Below, piece by piece: positions 11,000-21,935 of a stretch of 55,818 nt of DNA; positions within the stretch are counted from its first letter, which is position 1; each line of letters begins with the position of its first letter. This DNA is from Mesoplasma grammopterae ATCC 49580. GTDB taxonomy: Bacteria > Bacillota_I > Bacilli_A > Mycoplasmatales > Mycoplasmataceae. A program made the translations under genes and the position numbers. Under the pieces are notes generated by a model. The model was given only the letters and a program-made list of their open reading frames with translations, had not been told where the DNA came from and did not search any database. Location of the stretch: the NCBI RefSeq assembly GCF_000701525.1, contig NZ_KL370789.1, positions 180,482-236,299 on the forward strand. The letters are read 5' to 3'.

Positions 11000-11710
11000 A
11001 TGATTCAAATATTTAAGTTAAAAGAGTTAAATCAGGTTGAATTATCACATTTGGAAGAATTAAATTCTTGATGAGATAAACCTGTTGATAAAAAAATTGC
11101 AAAATGTAAATTATTTATTTCAAAGTTTGGACTGCAGCCAAATGATTACATTACATTTGATAGTTTAAAAGATGTTAATTTTAATGATTATATAAGGGGT
11201 GTAAATAATTATTTAAATTTTTATACACCGAAATTAAAAACAATTGTAAGCGAAAGACATGCTTTTAAAAAATTTGATAAGTCAATCATAAATTATATGC
11301 AATTAAATGGTTATACAGCATCAATAAGTACTATAGCCTCTTTTTATACAGAAGAAGTAGATCATGATTTAAATAAATTTAATAAAATTGATGCAATTAA
11401 TTTTGCAAATAAAGTTTTATTAGAAAAATGAAATAAATTCAAAAGAGAAGTTTTATCAACTTTTGGTGGTAATGAAATAATTAAAGATGTTATAAAAGGG
11501 ATATTTGAAAACGAAGTTATTTATGATGGTGTCTTCTTTGATTCAAGAGTCATTGTAAATACAATTGTAAAATATGCATCAAATCTTTTAAAGAAAACTG
11601 AAATTACAGAAAAACAATTTTTAAATATTATGTACTTAGCTTATCTTCAATCTAACTTTATTGAATCTTTTATTTACATCTACAAAGAATTCACAATAAA
11701 TTTAAAATAA
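11000..11710 (+). CDS. Protein of unknown function, 236 aa
   Basis: I do not recognise it. It begins MIQIFKLKELNQ behind GAGGAG, and reads through with UGA Trp codons (the SWWDKP stretch combines UGA and UGG-equivalent Trp positions). The composition is soluble and mostly helical, with no signal peptide or membrane segment. The region around SERHAFKKF through HDLNKF is the best candidate for a conserved core. It is one of few plus-strand genes, diverges from the engB operon and converges on the SDR gene, sharing a bidirectional terminator with it. Confidence 0.82.
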
Positions 11711-11743
11711 AAAACTATTAGGAATTAAACTAATAGTTTTTTT
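11711..11743. terminator. Bidirectional hairpin terminator
   Basis: Stem aaaactattag / ctaatagtttt (11711-11740) flanked by A and T runs. It serves the plus-strand unknown gene and the minus-strand SDR gene. Confidence 0.85.
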
Positions 11744-11744
11744 A

Positions 11745-12353
11745 TTAATAAACTTTTATTTCTTCACCGTTAGTATCATTTTCAATAACGTTAACAAAAG
11801 CGATTGCAGCTTTCTCAACAGGAACAGGTTTTACACCTTTGAAATAATCACCATATAATTCAAGAGACTCATCAAAAACTGAAGGACTTATAGAATTTAT
11901 TCTTATATTCTTTTTAATATCACAAGCAGCAGCTTTTGCAAAAGCCATAACAGCTCCATTAGTTAATGCTAACATTGTTCCTTCTTTTATAGGTTCATCT
12001 TTTGCTTTACCAGTGATTAATGTAATGCTTCCGTTTTCATTGACAAAATTCATTCCAATTAATACTATATTCACTTGACCAAGCATTTTATTATTAATTG
12101 AGAACATTATGTCTTCTTGAGTTAATTCTTCAATTGGTTTAATTGCAGCTGAACCAGCAGCTACTACAATATGATCAACATTTCCAATTTTTTTAAACAT
12201 TGCTTCAATACTTTCCTTTGAAGTCATGTCTACCTGAATATCTCCAGATTTTCTTCCAGCTGTTATTATTTCATATTCTTTTTCGCTTTTATTCAATTCT
12301 TTTACTATAACAGCCCCTAATGTTCCATGACCACCTAAAATTAATAGTTTCAT
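11745..12353 (-). CDS. Atypical short-chain dehydrogenase/reductase
   Basis: A 202-residue Rossmann-fold protein. The dinucleotide-binding motif GGHGTLG is at residues 7-13, and a VDMTSKESI strand follows the second beta strand. The conserved 'RINSISP' segment of the SDR fold is near residue 155. The canonical Tyr-x-x-x-Lys active site is not where expected: the helix reads LTNGAVMAFAKAA. This matches a known subgroup of ~200-residue SDR proteins that also lack the Tyr. Substrate unknown. GGAG precedes the start. It appears to be a single-gene unit. Confidence 0.85.
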   Translation of the reverse strand: MKLLILGGHGTLGAVIVKELNKSEKEYEIITAGRKSGDIQVDMTSKESIEAMFKKIGNVDHIVVAAGSAAIKPIEELTQEDIMFSINNKMLGQVNIVLIGMNFVNENGSITLITGKAKDEPIKEGTMLALTNGAVMAFAKAAACDIKKNIRINSISPSVFDESLELYGDYFKGVKPVPVEKAAIAFVNVIENDTNGEEIKVY

Positions 12354-12430
12354 TTACATCTCCTTTTTAATTAAATTGATTATATAACTATTTTTAAAAA
12401 CTGATTATTTTTTAGTTGATAAATTAATAA

Positions 12431-12457
12431 AAAAAAGATGCAAAAAGCATCTTTTTA
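12431..12457 (-). terminator. Hairpin terminator of rpsU
   Basis: Stem aaaaagatgc / gcatcttttt with a five-base loop and a T run on the minus strand. Confidence 0.85.
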
Positions 12458-12478
12458 GCAAATTAAATTGCTCTATTA

Positions 12479-12643
12479 TTATTTGTATTTACGGTTTTGT
12501 TTTTGTTTGTAAATTCTTTTTTCTTTTTTACTTAGGTGATATTCACGTTTTCTAGCTTCAGCTTTGTTTGATGATGCTACTTTTTGAAATCGTTTAAGAG
12601 CTTTTTCGATTGATTCTCCCTCGTGTACGATAATACTTGCCAT
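12479..12643 (-). CDS. rpsU: 30S ribosomal protein S21
   Basis: A 54-residue basic protein of the small ribosomal subunit. The sequence MASIIVHEGESIEKALKRF and the Arg/Lys-rich tail ending NRKYK match bS21. GGAG lies upstream of the ATG. It is a monocistronic gene with its own terminator. Confidence 0.95.
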   Translation of the reverse strand: MASIIVHEGESIEKALKRFQKVASSNKAEARKREYHLSKKEKRIYKQKQNRKYK

Positions 12644-12722
12644 TTTTTCAACTCCAATTCAATAAACTATTAATATTTTATCTCAATTACGTTGTAAATT
12701 ACAATACTTTTAATAAAAATAA

Positions 12723-12757
12723 AAAAATTTAACCTTTTTTGTTTTGGGTTAAATTTT
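12723..12757 (-). terminator. Hairpin terminator of the membrane-protein pair
   Basis: Stem aaaatttaacc / ggttaaatttt (12724-12757) with T run on the minus strand, just after the stop codon of the 292-residue membrane protein. Confidence 0.8.
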
Positions 12758-12762
12758 ATTTT

Positions 12763-13641
12763 CTATAAAAATCACCAAAGTTTTTTGTCAGATTTTTTTC
12801 TCATAATAAAGTAAGGTATAAATATTACGAATAAAACAATAGCTAATATTGTGAAGAAAATTAACATACAAAATTTATTAGCTGATTTTTTTAAAGCTAT
12901 TTGTTCAGGAACTCCAACAATTTCATATCCATAAAATGAATCTATGTTTCCTTTTCTTGAATAATTAAATATTAAAGAAAAAATTTGAATTATTGCAGTT
13001 AATGATAAAATCACAATAAAAATCATGATTTCTGAATCTAAACTAACTTTATCTGATTTATTAACTAAGAATAAAATTAATGTTGTTAATCCTCCATATA
13101 AATAAATACCAAAACAAGTTCAGTTTAAATATATATGTCTTTTTACTATTTTTTTGTAACTTTTGATTATAAAGAATGGAATTCTTTCTTTTCCCATTAA
13201 TAAGTCAGATTTATAACCTTTAACATCAATCATGATATGTCTTAAATCAATTAATGCAATTACCATAACAATAGAACTTAAAATTAAAATAGTAATCATG
13301 ATAGCAGCACTTGGAATTAATTTTGGATCAATTCTTAAGAAGTTTTCTCCATCTTGTAATTTTATGTAATTTAATGCTATAAAAAATGCAGATACAATTG
13401 AACATATTATTGAAGTAAACATTAAGAATGCAATCTTATATTTTTCCATTTTAATTTCTTTTGCAATTCTTTTGTTTACTGTTACTGCCTCTAATTCTTT
13501 TTTTGAAAATTCAGGTGTAATACCTCTAAACTTATTTTCACCAAATACTGAATCACTAGAATTTACATAATTAGGATTTTTTATTTGATTTTGTTCATTT
13601 GGATTAGGCTGTTGAACCCCATTCATAATTTCATTATTCAT
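12763..13641 (-). CDS. Multi-pass membrane protein of unknown function, 292 aa
   Basis: No family recognised. The first ~70 residues are polar and rich in Asn/Gln (QQPNPNEQNQ). Four or five hydrophobic helices follow, grouped as two pairs: ~75-95 and ~112-132, then ~180-200 and ~205-225, with another near 255-280. A basic loop (KSYKKIVKRH) lies between the pairs. A UGA Trp links the pieces at 13119. The start overlaps the stop of the upstream 82-residue gene by 1 base (TAATG), so the two act as a pair. Confidence 0.8.
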
Positions 13642-13889
13642 TATTTGTTTTCCCTTTCTTTAAGTTTTGTTTCTTTTACTATTGAGTTAATTTCTTCATC
13701 TATTTTAATTTTTTCAATTTCTAGATTATTACTACTTTTATCTATTTTTACTTTTGTAACAACAAACTTTGTTAGATAAATTAGCAAAGATATCAAAAGA
13801 AGTGATGCAAAGAAAATGAAAATAAATAAAAATGGAATTGGTTTCCCAAATATAACTAGAGCATTATTTACGTCAAATATCCCCTTCAT
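13641..13889 (-). CDS. Small single-pass membrane protein, 82 aa
   Basis: Function unknown. One strong membrane helix (~residues 18-40, PFLFIFIFFASLLL) is followed by a charged helical tail rich in Lys and Glu (~50-82) that is probably cytoplasmic. GGGGA precedes the ATG. It is co-transcribed and coupled with the 292-residue membrane protein. Confidence 0.75.
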   Translation of the reverse strand: MKGIFDVNNALVIFGKPIPFLFIFIFFASLLLISLLIYLTKFVVTKVKIDKSSNNLEIEKIKIDEEINSIVKETKLKERENK

Positions 13890-13962
13890 GTCATTTCCCC
13901 TTTAAATAATTTTATCATTTTTTAGTTTTATTTGTTTTTAGTTTAAATAGTCAGCACAGAAT

Positions 13963-13989
13963 AAAAAACTAAACAATGAATGTTTAGTC
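13963..13989 (-). terminator. Hairpin terminator of hisS-aspS
   Basis: Stem ctaaaca / tgtttag (13969-13987) followed on the minus strand by a T run. Confidence 0.8.
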
Positions 13990-15723
13990 TTATTTTATTG
14001 TTTTAATACTTAATTCAGTTAATTGTTGGTCTTCAACATAACTAGGTGCATCATTCATCATATCAATCCCTTTTGAATTTTTAGGGAAAGCTATAACGTC
14101 TCTAATTGATTCTGAATGAGTAAGTAACATAATTACTCTATCAATTCCAAAAGCAAAACCAGCATGATTTGGTGCTCCATATTTATATGCATTTATAAAT
14201 CAACCAAAGTTTTTCTCAATAGTTTCATCATCTAATCCTACAGCTTCAAACATTCTTTGTTGAATTTCTGAGTCTGTAATACGAACTCCACCACTTCCAA
14301 GTTCAAATCCATTTAAAACTAAATCATATGAATCTGCTATTGCATCTTCTTTATTAGTTTCAAAATCATCAATCGATTTAATGTTTGGCATTGTAAAAGG
14401 GTTATGAGCAGCTACATATCTAGATTCCTTATCACTTCATTCGTATAGTGGAAAATCAATAATTCATAATAATTTATAATCATTAGGATCATTTAAGTTT
14501 AAAATTTCAGCAACTTTATTTCTAACTGCACCAAGCATATCTGATATCTTGTCGTATTTACCAACGTTTAATAGAATAGTTGCTTTTTCTTTAATATTAA
14601 ATTGTTTAACTAAAGCTTCTTTTTCACTATCTGATAAACTTGAAGCAATTGAACCACTTCAAGTTCCATTTTCAAATTTAGCAAATGCTAAATTATTAAA
14701 ACTCTTTTGTTTTGCAGTTTCTGTTAAAATTTCTAATTGTTTTTTGCTCAATAACTCTTCAACACAAATTCCTCTAATTGATAATTTATTTTCTTTAAAA
14801 CCTTCGAATAATTTGATCTCAGTTTTATCAAATATTTCATTTAAAGTATTAATTTTTAAATCAAATCTAATATCTGGTTTGTCACTACCATATAAATCTA
14901 TTGCTTCTCTAAAAGGCATTTTGATTAATTTTTCTTTAAAATCAATTCCTTTAACTTCTAAAAAGATTTTCTTAATTACCTTTTCAATTTGGTCTTGAAC
15001 CTCTGCAGCAGATGCAAATGACATTTCCATATCCAATTGAGTAAATTCAGGTTGACGATCATTTCTTAAATCTTCATCTCTAAAACATCTAACAATTTGA
15101 TAATATTTATCAAATCCACTAACCATTAATAATTGTTTATATAATTGAGGAGATTGAGGTAATGCATAAAAAGTATTTTTATTTAATCTTGATGGAACTA
15201 AAAAATCTCTAGCTCCTTCTGGAGTTGATTTCCCAAAGTATGGAGTTTCAACTTCAACAAAATTATCAGCTTCAAATTCTTTACGAATTATACTGTTAAC
15301 TTTTGCTCTTAAAAGCATATTATTTTGTATTTTTTGACGTCTTAAATCTAAATATCTATATGACATTCTTGTTTCTTCTGAAACTTCTACATCGTTTTCA
15401 ATAACAAAGGGAGTTAGTTCACTTTTATTAATTAATTCAATATTTTCAACTTCTATTTCAATTTCACCAGTAGGTATATCTGTATTTTTTGATTTACGTT
15501 CAATAACTTTACCTGTTATTGAAATTACATATTCAGGTTTTAAATTATTAATTAATTCTTGTTTGTTTTCATTAACAACAATTTGTGTAATGCCATAAAA
15601 ATCTCTTAAATCAATAAATGTAATTTGTCCCATTTTACGAATTTTTTTAATTCATCCCTTTAATGTTACTTCTTGATTTACATTTGAAATGTTTAATTGA
15701 TTACAATTATGTGTTCTTTTCAT
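13990..15723 (-). CDS. aspS: Aspartate--tRNA ligase
   Basis: A 577-residue class II synthetase that charges tRNA-Asp. The N-terminal OB-fold anticodon-binding domain starts [12 protein letters not shown]. Motif 2 is seen as [16 protein letters not shown], and motif 3 ([10 protein letters not shown]) lies near the C-terminus. A bacterial GAD-type insertion occupies the middle. The C-terminus ends ELSIKTIK. No gatCAB genes are in view, so the tRNA specificity class (discriminating or not) cannot be decided here. It lies 2 bp after hisS; this hisS-aspS pairing is common in Firmicutes. Confidence 0.97.
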
Positions 15724-15725
15724 TT

Positions 15726-16973
15726 CTATTTTTCCCCTTTTAAGTATTTAACAATATCTTTAAATTTCATTTCTTTAGTTTCACCCGAATTTTGATCTTT
15801 TATTGCATAAATATCACTATTAATTGAATTTTCACCAATAATAACGATATTTTTAGATTTCATTCTTTCTGCTGATTTAAATCCAGCTTTTAAATTTTTA
15901 ATATTTCAATTTGTATCAACTTTTAAGTTTGCTGTTCTAGCTTCTAATAAAAGCTTGTTTGTTAAAAATTGAGCATCATCAGACAATGGTATTATAAACA
16001 AGTCTAATTCATCTTCATCAGCAACTTTTATTTCTTGATCACTAAGAAGCATCATTATTCTTTCAATACCTATTGCAAAACCACTAGCAGGTAAATCAGG
16101 TCCGCCTAGTTCTTCAACTAAACTGTTGTATGAACCACCAGCGATAATAGCTTGATCTGTTTTAATATTTTTAAATTCAAATACTAAACCTGTGTAATAA
16201 TCTAATCCTCTTACTAAGTTAAAGTTTATTTTTGCTTCAAACCCTAGTTGTTTTATTTGATCAAGTGTTTTATTCAATCTTTCTTTGTTTTCTTGACTTG
16301 CAAATAAAGTCATTTTTGGTGCTTCTGTAAATTTATTACCATCAATTTTACAATCTAATACACGTAAAACGTTTTTCTTAATTCTTATTTCACAATCTGA
16401 ACATAAATCATTAAATGAATTTAAATATTTTTTAAGTTCTAATTCATATTCTTTTCTTTCATTTCCGCTTATTAAATAGTTCATTTCAACAATTACGTCT
16501 TTATTAATTTTTAATTCTCTTAAGAATGACTGACCTAAAGAAATTAATTCAACATCATGACTAATTGAATCTATACCAAATGTTTCTACACCTAATTGAT
16601 TAAATTGTCTATATCTTCCAGCTTGTGGTCTTTCATATCTAAAAATAGGGCCGATATAAAATGTTTTATATGGTAGATTCTCTTGAATATATAATTTATT
16701 TTCAATTAAAGCTCTTACAGTTGGTGCTGTTCCTTCTGGTCTTAAAACATATTCGCGGCCTTTTCTATCAGTGAACTCATACATTTCTTTGCTTACAATA
16801 TCGCTTGAGTCACCAACACCTCTAACAAACAATTCTTTAGATTCAAACATAGGAGTAATGATTTCACCATAATTAAAAAGATTTAGAACTTTTCTAAATT
16901 TTTCTTCTACTGCATTTCATTCTTTAGAATTATTTAAAAATAAATCTTGAGTTCCTCTAGGTTTTTGAATCAT
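15726..16973 (-). CDS. hisS: Histidine--tRNA ligase
   Basis: A 415-residue class II synthetase. Motif 2 appears as IGPIFRYERPQAGRYRQF, and the histidine-specific motifs RGLDYYTG and GSYNSLVEELGG are present. Motif 3 is SGFAIGIERI. A C-terminal anticodon-binding domain follows. AAAAGGAG precedes the start MIQKPRGTQD, which is the normal N-terminus of the family. It is the first gene of the hisS-aspS operon. Confidence 0.97.
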
Positions 16974-17041
16974 AAAATCTCCTTTTGCTTTAAATATTAT
17001 AACATTTTCATTTATTAACAAATAATAAGGTTTTACAAAAT

Positions 17042-17068
17042 AAAAAAATGATAGAAATCTATCATTTT
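17042..17068 (-). terminator. Hairpin terminator of the holA operon
   Basis: Stem aaaatgatag / ctatcatttt (17045-17068) with T run on the minus strand, adjacent to the stop codon of the 479-residue membrane protein. Confidence 0.85.
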
Positions 17069-17072
17069 GATA

Positions 17073-18512
17073 TTAGCTTTGTTCTTGTTCGTCTTCATCA
17101 AATAATGAAGGATCTATTTCATAATGTTTTCCTTGCATAGCAGCCATTGTTGCATTTGTTTGTTCAGTTCTTGCTTTCATAATTTTTTGTACATCTTTTT
17201 TAGGATTAACAACAACTAACATTAATGCACCCATTAAAGTTAAAATTGAAGATACTAAAGCACAAATTGAAAGACTTGTAATTATAGATATTTGAGAACT
17301 GTATGTTGATGATAGTGTTTCTATAAATTTAGAAAAGTCATTATCAATAAATACATCTTTTGAAGGGCTAATTTTTAGATATTGATAAGAATCTCATTTA
17401 TTCATAATTAAATCTTTTGAAATTGAACCAGAAACCTCAAATAATAAGAAGAAGATAAATATCGCTACTATTAGTAATGTGAATCCACTTACTCTATATT
17501 TTAATCTTGATGAATCTTGTTTTTTTCAGAATGTATAACCCATATACCCAAATCAAAGTAAATAGAATATTGCAAATATTATTGAACCAACGTTTGTTGA
17601 TGATTTTGCAAATATATCTAAATTAGTAGAAATCTTACCATAGTTTTGAGAAACTTTTCCATCAACTACAAATCAGTAGTCAAAACTAGAATTTCATCCA
17701 TCAAAAGTTGGAAATAAAACTTTAATTAATGAATCATCGTTTTTATAACTTAAATCAACTCTTACAGTTCCTATATAAACAACTAACGCAACATAAAATA
17801 TTATGGTTGCAAGCATAAGTACTGTAAATAGTTTTTTAATAAGTGGCATATATTTTGGTTTTGTCTTAAAAGGATAGAATTTAGGATTCATAAAGATATT
17901 TGGTGGTACATTTCCACCCATATTTCCACCCATATTTCCACCAAAAAAGTTTTGTTGTTGATTAAAGTTTTCCTGATTCATGTTTTCAGTACTTGAATTA
18001 GTTTTCTTTTTGTCAGAGTTTGCTTTTTCTTTTTCAGCATTTTCTTTTGCTTCTTTTTCAGCTTTTTCTTTTGCTTCTTCATCTAATTTTTCATCCATTT
18101 TTTTAACATAATCTGAAGATAGTTTAGCATTTGATTCAATGTCCTCAATTGTAAATATTTCCTCTTCATTTGTTAATGTTTTTCTCATTACTTTATAATT
18201 TTCATTAATAAAAGTAACAACACGTGAATACTCAGCATAAATTTCTTCGCTATTGATATCATCATCTGCTGCTTCAAATCTATTTGAAACTTTAGTTATT
18301 TTTACATAAGCCTTTGCAAATTCTGCCGCAACTTTTTTACGGTTATATCTACACTTGAATTTATCGCTTTCTAAAAGCAATAATAAGTCAATTAACTTAA
18401 TAACTTCTTTTCTAAAAGCTTCTTCTTTTCTTAGAAAATATTTTAATTTATCATTTTTATTAATATTAAACAGTAAATGTGAAATACTAATATAAATTTT
18501 TTTATTATCCAT
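17073..18512 (-). CDS. Membrane protein with low-complexity linker, 479 aa
   Basis: Function unknown. The N-terminal ~150 residues are soluble and helical (KIYISISHLLFNINKN onward). A charged KEKAEKEAKENAEKE stretch and an Asn/Gln/Gly-rich linker with NMGGNMGGN repeats follow at ~165-220. Four membrane helices follow, separated by an outside loop of ~60 residues and a second loop of similar size. The C-terminal tail is acidic (DPSLFDEDEQEQS). AGGAGG precedes the ATG and lies inside the end of holA (8-bp overlap), so expression is tied to holA. Confidence 0.82.
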
Positions 18513-19464
18513 TTTTATCCTCCATGTTTTTAATAAATCTATATTCAACTATATTGTCTTTATCCATAGTGTTATTTAAAACACCTTGTTGAATATAATA
18601 TAATAATTTAATTTTATCATTTAATTCTCTAATGTTAAGTTTATTTGAAATAGCTATCTTAACTCTATAAGGGTGTGCTTTTGTTATTTGAACAATTTCT
18701 TCATTTCTAATTCCTTGTTGTTTCATAACATTTACATCTCTAAAGAAAACAACAGTTGAGCTTAATAATGCTATTAATTTCGAAATATCATCATTCATAA
18801 GTAAATAATCTTTATAAAGTTTTAAAAATGTTTTTGTTTGATTATTAACAAAAGCATTTGATAATTCGAAGATGTCGTTATCAATATATTTAGATAAATT
18901 ATTTTTTATATCATCAAGTGTTATAACATCTGATTCTATGTGAGAAAGTTTAGTTAATTCATTTGTTAAAGTTTGCATATCTTTTGGAATAGATTGCAAT
19001 ATAAATGCTGCATCATGATCTGTTATTGATTTTTCATTTCTAGTGAAAAAAGCTTTAATATAATTTAAAACTTCATTTTCTTGCATAGTTTTAACATTAG
19101 TTACTTCTAGATTCTCTTCTATATATTTAGCTATTTTTAGTCTTTTAGAAATTCTTTCGTTATTTAATGTAAAAATTACAACATTATCGGTTTTACTTTC
19201 AAGAATTTTGTAAAGTGCTTCTTCTGAATAGTTTCTATGCAAACTTATTTTTTCTTCTGTTGCAAATCATGCATCACTTATTATTAAAATTTTAGGTTCT
19301 CCAAATAAGGAGAACGTATTTAATGAAGTATACATTTCGGATATATCATTATAAATTAAGGAATAATTTTCAACTTCATATTCTTTTTCAGTCAATAAGT
19401 TCTTAACTAATTTATTAACTGTTTTAGTTAGTAAAAAATGATCCTCTGAATAAATAAAATACAT
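18505..19464 (-). CDS. holA: DNA polymerase III subunit delta
   Basis: A 319-residue clamp-loader subunit that opens the sliding clamp. The N-terminal YFIYSEDHFLLTKTVNKL pattern, the DNTFSLFGEPKIL-like region (TFSLFGEPKILIIS) and the C-terminal helical domain match the HolA family. A poorly conserved sequence is usual. The start MYFIYSED is chosen because GGAGG lies six bases before it; a start four codons upstream would sit on the ribosome binding site. Divergent from rpsT across a 137-bp gap. Confidence 0.9.
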
Positions 19465-19534
19465 ACTTACCTCCACAAATGTTATTCTTATTTTATATCA
19501 ATGTTTAGATAAAAATGTTTAAAGAATAAAAATG

Positions 19535-19563
19535 TTTAATTTTATCTACTTATTTGTTATAAT
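19535..19563 (+). promoter_or_regulatory. Promoter of rpsT
   Basis: An extended -10 (TGTTATAAT, with TATAAT at 19558-19563) lies 39 bp before the rpsT start. The -35 region (around 19535) is weak, as expected for an extended -10 promoter. Confidence 0.65.
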
Positions 19564-19601
19564 CTAAATTGTACTAAAAATTATATAAAGGAGTTGAAAT
19601 T

Positions 19602-19847
19602 ATGCCAAATATTAAATCACAAAAAAAACGTGTTTTAACTAATGAAAAATCAAGAGCTTCAAATAAAGCAATTAAATCAGAAATTAGAACAGCGATTAAA
19701 AAAGCTTTAACTGCTAAAAAAGATGAAGCTACTGATGCAACAGATTTAATTAATCACGCAGTTAGTTTAGTTGACAAAGGTGTTAAAAAAGGTATCTTAA
19801 AACCTAATAAAGCTGCAAGAGAAAAATCACGTTTAATGCAAGCGTAA
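19602..19847 (+). CDS. rpsT: 30S ribosomal protein S20
   Basis: An 81-residue, Lys/Ala-rich ribosomal protein of the small subunit. MPNIKSQKKRVLTNEKSR and the tail NKAAREKSRLMQA are diagnostic of bS20. AAAGGAG precedes the ATG. Monocistronic, on the plus strand next to the divergent holA, a neighbourhood common in Firmicutes. Confidence 0.97.
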   Translation: MPNIKSQKKRVLTNEKSRASNKAIKSEIRTAIKKALTAKKDEATDATDLINHAVSLVDKGVKKGILKPNKAAREKSRLMQA

Positions 19848-19871
19848 TTCTCAACTAAAAAGAAATAATGT

Positions 19872-19898
19872 AAGGCAACAATTGTTGCCTTATTTTTT
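19872..19898. terminator. Shared terminator of rpsT and comEC
   Basis: A perfect 20-bp palindrome (aaggcaacaattgttgcctt, 19872-19891) followed by a T run on the plus strand. It lies between convergent rpsT and comEC; only the rpsT side has a good U tract. Confidence 0.8.
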
Positions 19899-21935
19899 TA
19901 TTATCTTATAGCTTTTAAATAAAACAAAGACATTGTCTAAACCATTTGTGATGTAATATTGTATTTTTAATTTTTTGAGTGTGTCAATTGTTTCTTTATG
20001 AGGAAACTTTTTATTTCCACCTTCATTTTCACCACTTATTAAAGCAATTTTAGGTTTTATTAAATTAATGAACTCAAAACTTGAACTTGTCTTACTCCCA
20101 TGGTGACCTATTTGTAAGATATCTACTTTCTTAAGATTTAAGATATAAATAAAATCAATTCTATTCATTAAGTACATTTCTGTTTCTTTTTCAGCATCTC
20201 CCATAAATAAACTTCTTATATTTCCAATATCTACTATTAAAACTAAACTCTTATTATTTTCAGAATTAGCATAAGGATTTATAAAAATATTAATAATAAT
20301 GTTCTTTATTTTTACAGTATTTAATATGTCTTCATTTAAAATAATTTGCTTTATTTTAAAATTTTCTTTTAAACTGAATAAATTATTATAATGGTCTTCA
20401 TGTGTATGAGAAATAAAAATTAAATCTATTTTATTGATACCTTGATACTTTAAAAAATTACTTACGAGTTCTGGACTTCTTTGCTTTCCAACTCCAGCAT
20501 CAAAAATTATAGTTATATTATTTCACTTGTTATGATAAACAAAACTATTACCGTTACCTACATTAAGCATTGTCAAATATTCTGAGGGCTTAAATAAAAA
20601 ATTTAAAAGTAAAAATAAAGTAAATGCAATTATTGAATATATCTTTATTTTTATTGATACTAAATCACAAACAAAGTTTATTATTGTTAAATAACCAAAT
20701 AATATAAAAATAATATTGAAGTAACCAACATTTAATATAAGACTTATTCTTTTAAGCAAAATAAGTACAGTTAGTAATACATCATATAAATTAATTAATA
20801 ACTCTTTGTTAATTAAATACATTAATGGCGAAATTCAATAATATACACTTATTATTGGTGATAATAAAAAAGCATAAAACATTGAAGTACCATTTATTTG
20901 ATAAGTGAAATATACATTCAATAAATTTAATAGCATAAAGAAGAAAATGAAATTAAAAAACTTTTTTTCTTTATTAACTAAAGATCAAAAGAGAATAATT
21001 AAAACAATGTATCAAAAACCAGAACTAAAAGCAAAGTTAGGAAAAATTAAAATGATAACGACCATTGAAACAAGATTTTTTAAATATCTATCACTTTTTA
21101 AAATTTTAAATATATCTAAAATTTGATTAAACATTATCCTTGTAAACATAATAGGTCAACAAGTTAAATAGCTTCATACAAACAATATAAAAGTTGAAAT
21201 GTATTTAAATTTTCTAAGAGTTAATTTATTAAATAGTTTAAACATTAAAAACATATTTATAAAATTAAAATTAATTAAATATTTTAAACCCAATTGATTT
21301 AATTCAGAAACCATTAAATCACTAGAATCATACTTATTTAAGAAAATCACATTAATTAATAAAGGAGCATTATTTAAATTAAAATGTTTATAGATTAAAA
21401 CTCTTATATTGAAGTTATTTAATATTTCTAAATTTGATGCTTTAATTTGGTATCTAATATTATCCTTACTAAGATATTCTTTAAAATCAAATTCGTAGTA
21501 ATTAGAAATGCTATTTATTTGATTTACTTTTCCTTTTATGTTTAGTTTCATACCTACGACATAATTATTTTTGTTAGCTTGTATATAAAATTTTGTATTA
21601 TTAATTTTAACTATTATGTAATTAGTCTTACATTTTAATATTTTTGCTTTTCCGACTATTTCTTGTTCTTCTTCAAAACTATTTGAATTTCAGTATTGAT
21701 ATATCAATAACATTATTATTGCAATAACTATTCAAGCAATTACAAACAATATTTTTCTTTTGTTTTCTAATCAGGTAAATATTAAAAGTATCAAAAGGCT
21801 TATAAACAAATAAATTATTTCTTGTGTATAAAAGAAATGATACATAGATACGAGTGAAATTAAAAAAATAAAATATAAAATAGGCTTAAAATGTAATAAG
21901 TTTTGAAAGTCCTTTTTCAAATAAGAATTGTTCAT
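19890..21935 (-). CDS. comEC: ComEC/Rec2-family DNA uptake channel protein
   Basis: A polytopic membrane protein of ~681 residues. N-terminal helices are followed by an OB-like outer domain, then a multi-helix competence domain with the typical FPNFAFSSGFWYIVL segment (the family's 'P..DiGFqLSf' position). The C-terminal metallo-beta-lactamase-like domain contains LNVGNGNSF and the metal-site motif HTHEDH, with a later HHGSKTSSS and LISGENEG. The lineage uses UGA Trp throughout. The start is uncertain: ATG at 21935 overlaps the upstream gene by 50 bp and has no clear ribosome binding site; 21845 is an alternative. No other competence gene is nearby. Confidence 0.85.

Noticed and set aside
20905-21126. 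Lys-rich plus-strand frame opposite comEC
   Set aside because: No Shine-Dalgarno sequence; the minus strand holds a continuous ComEC frame.
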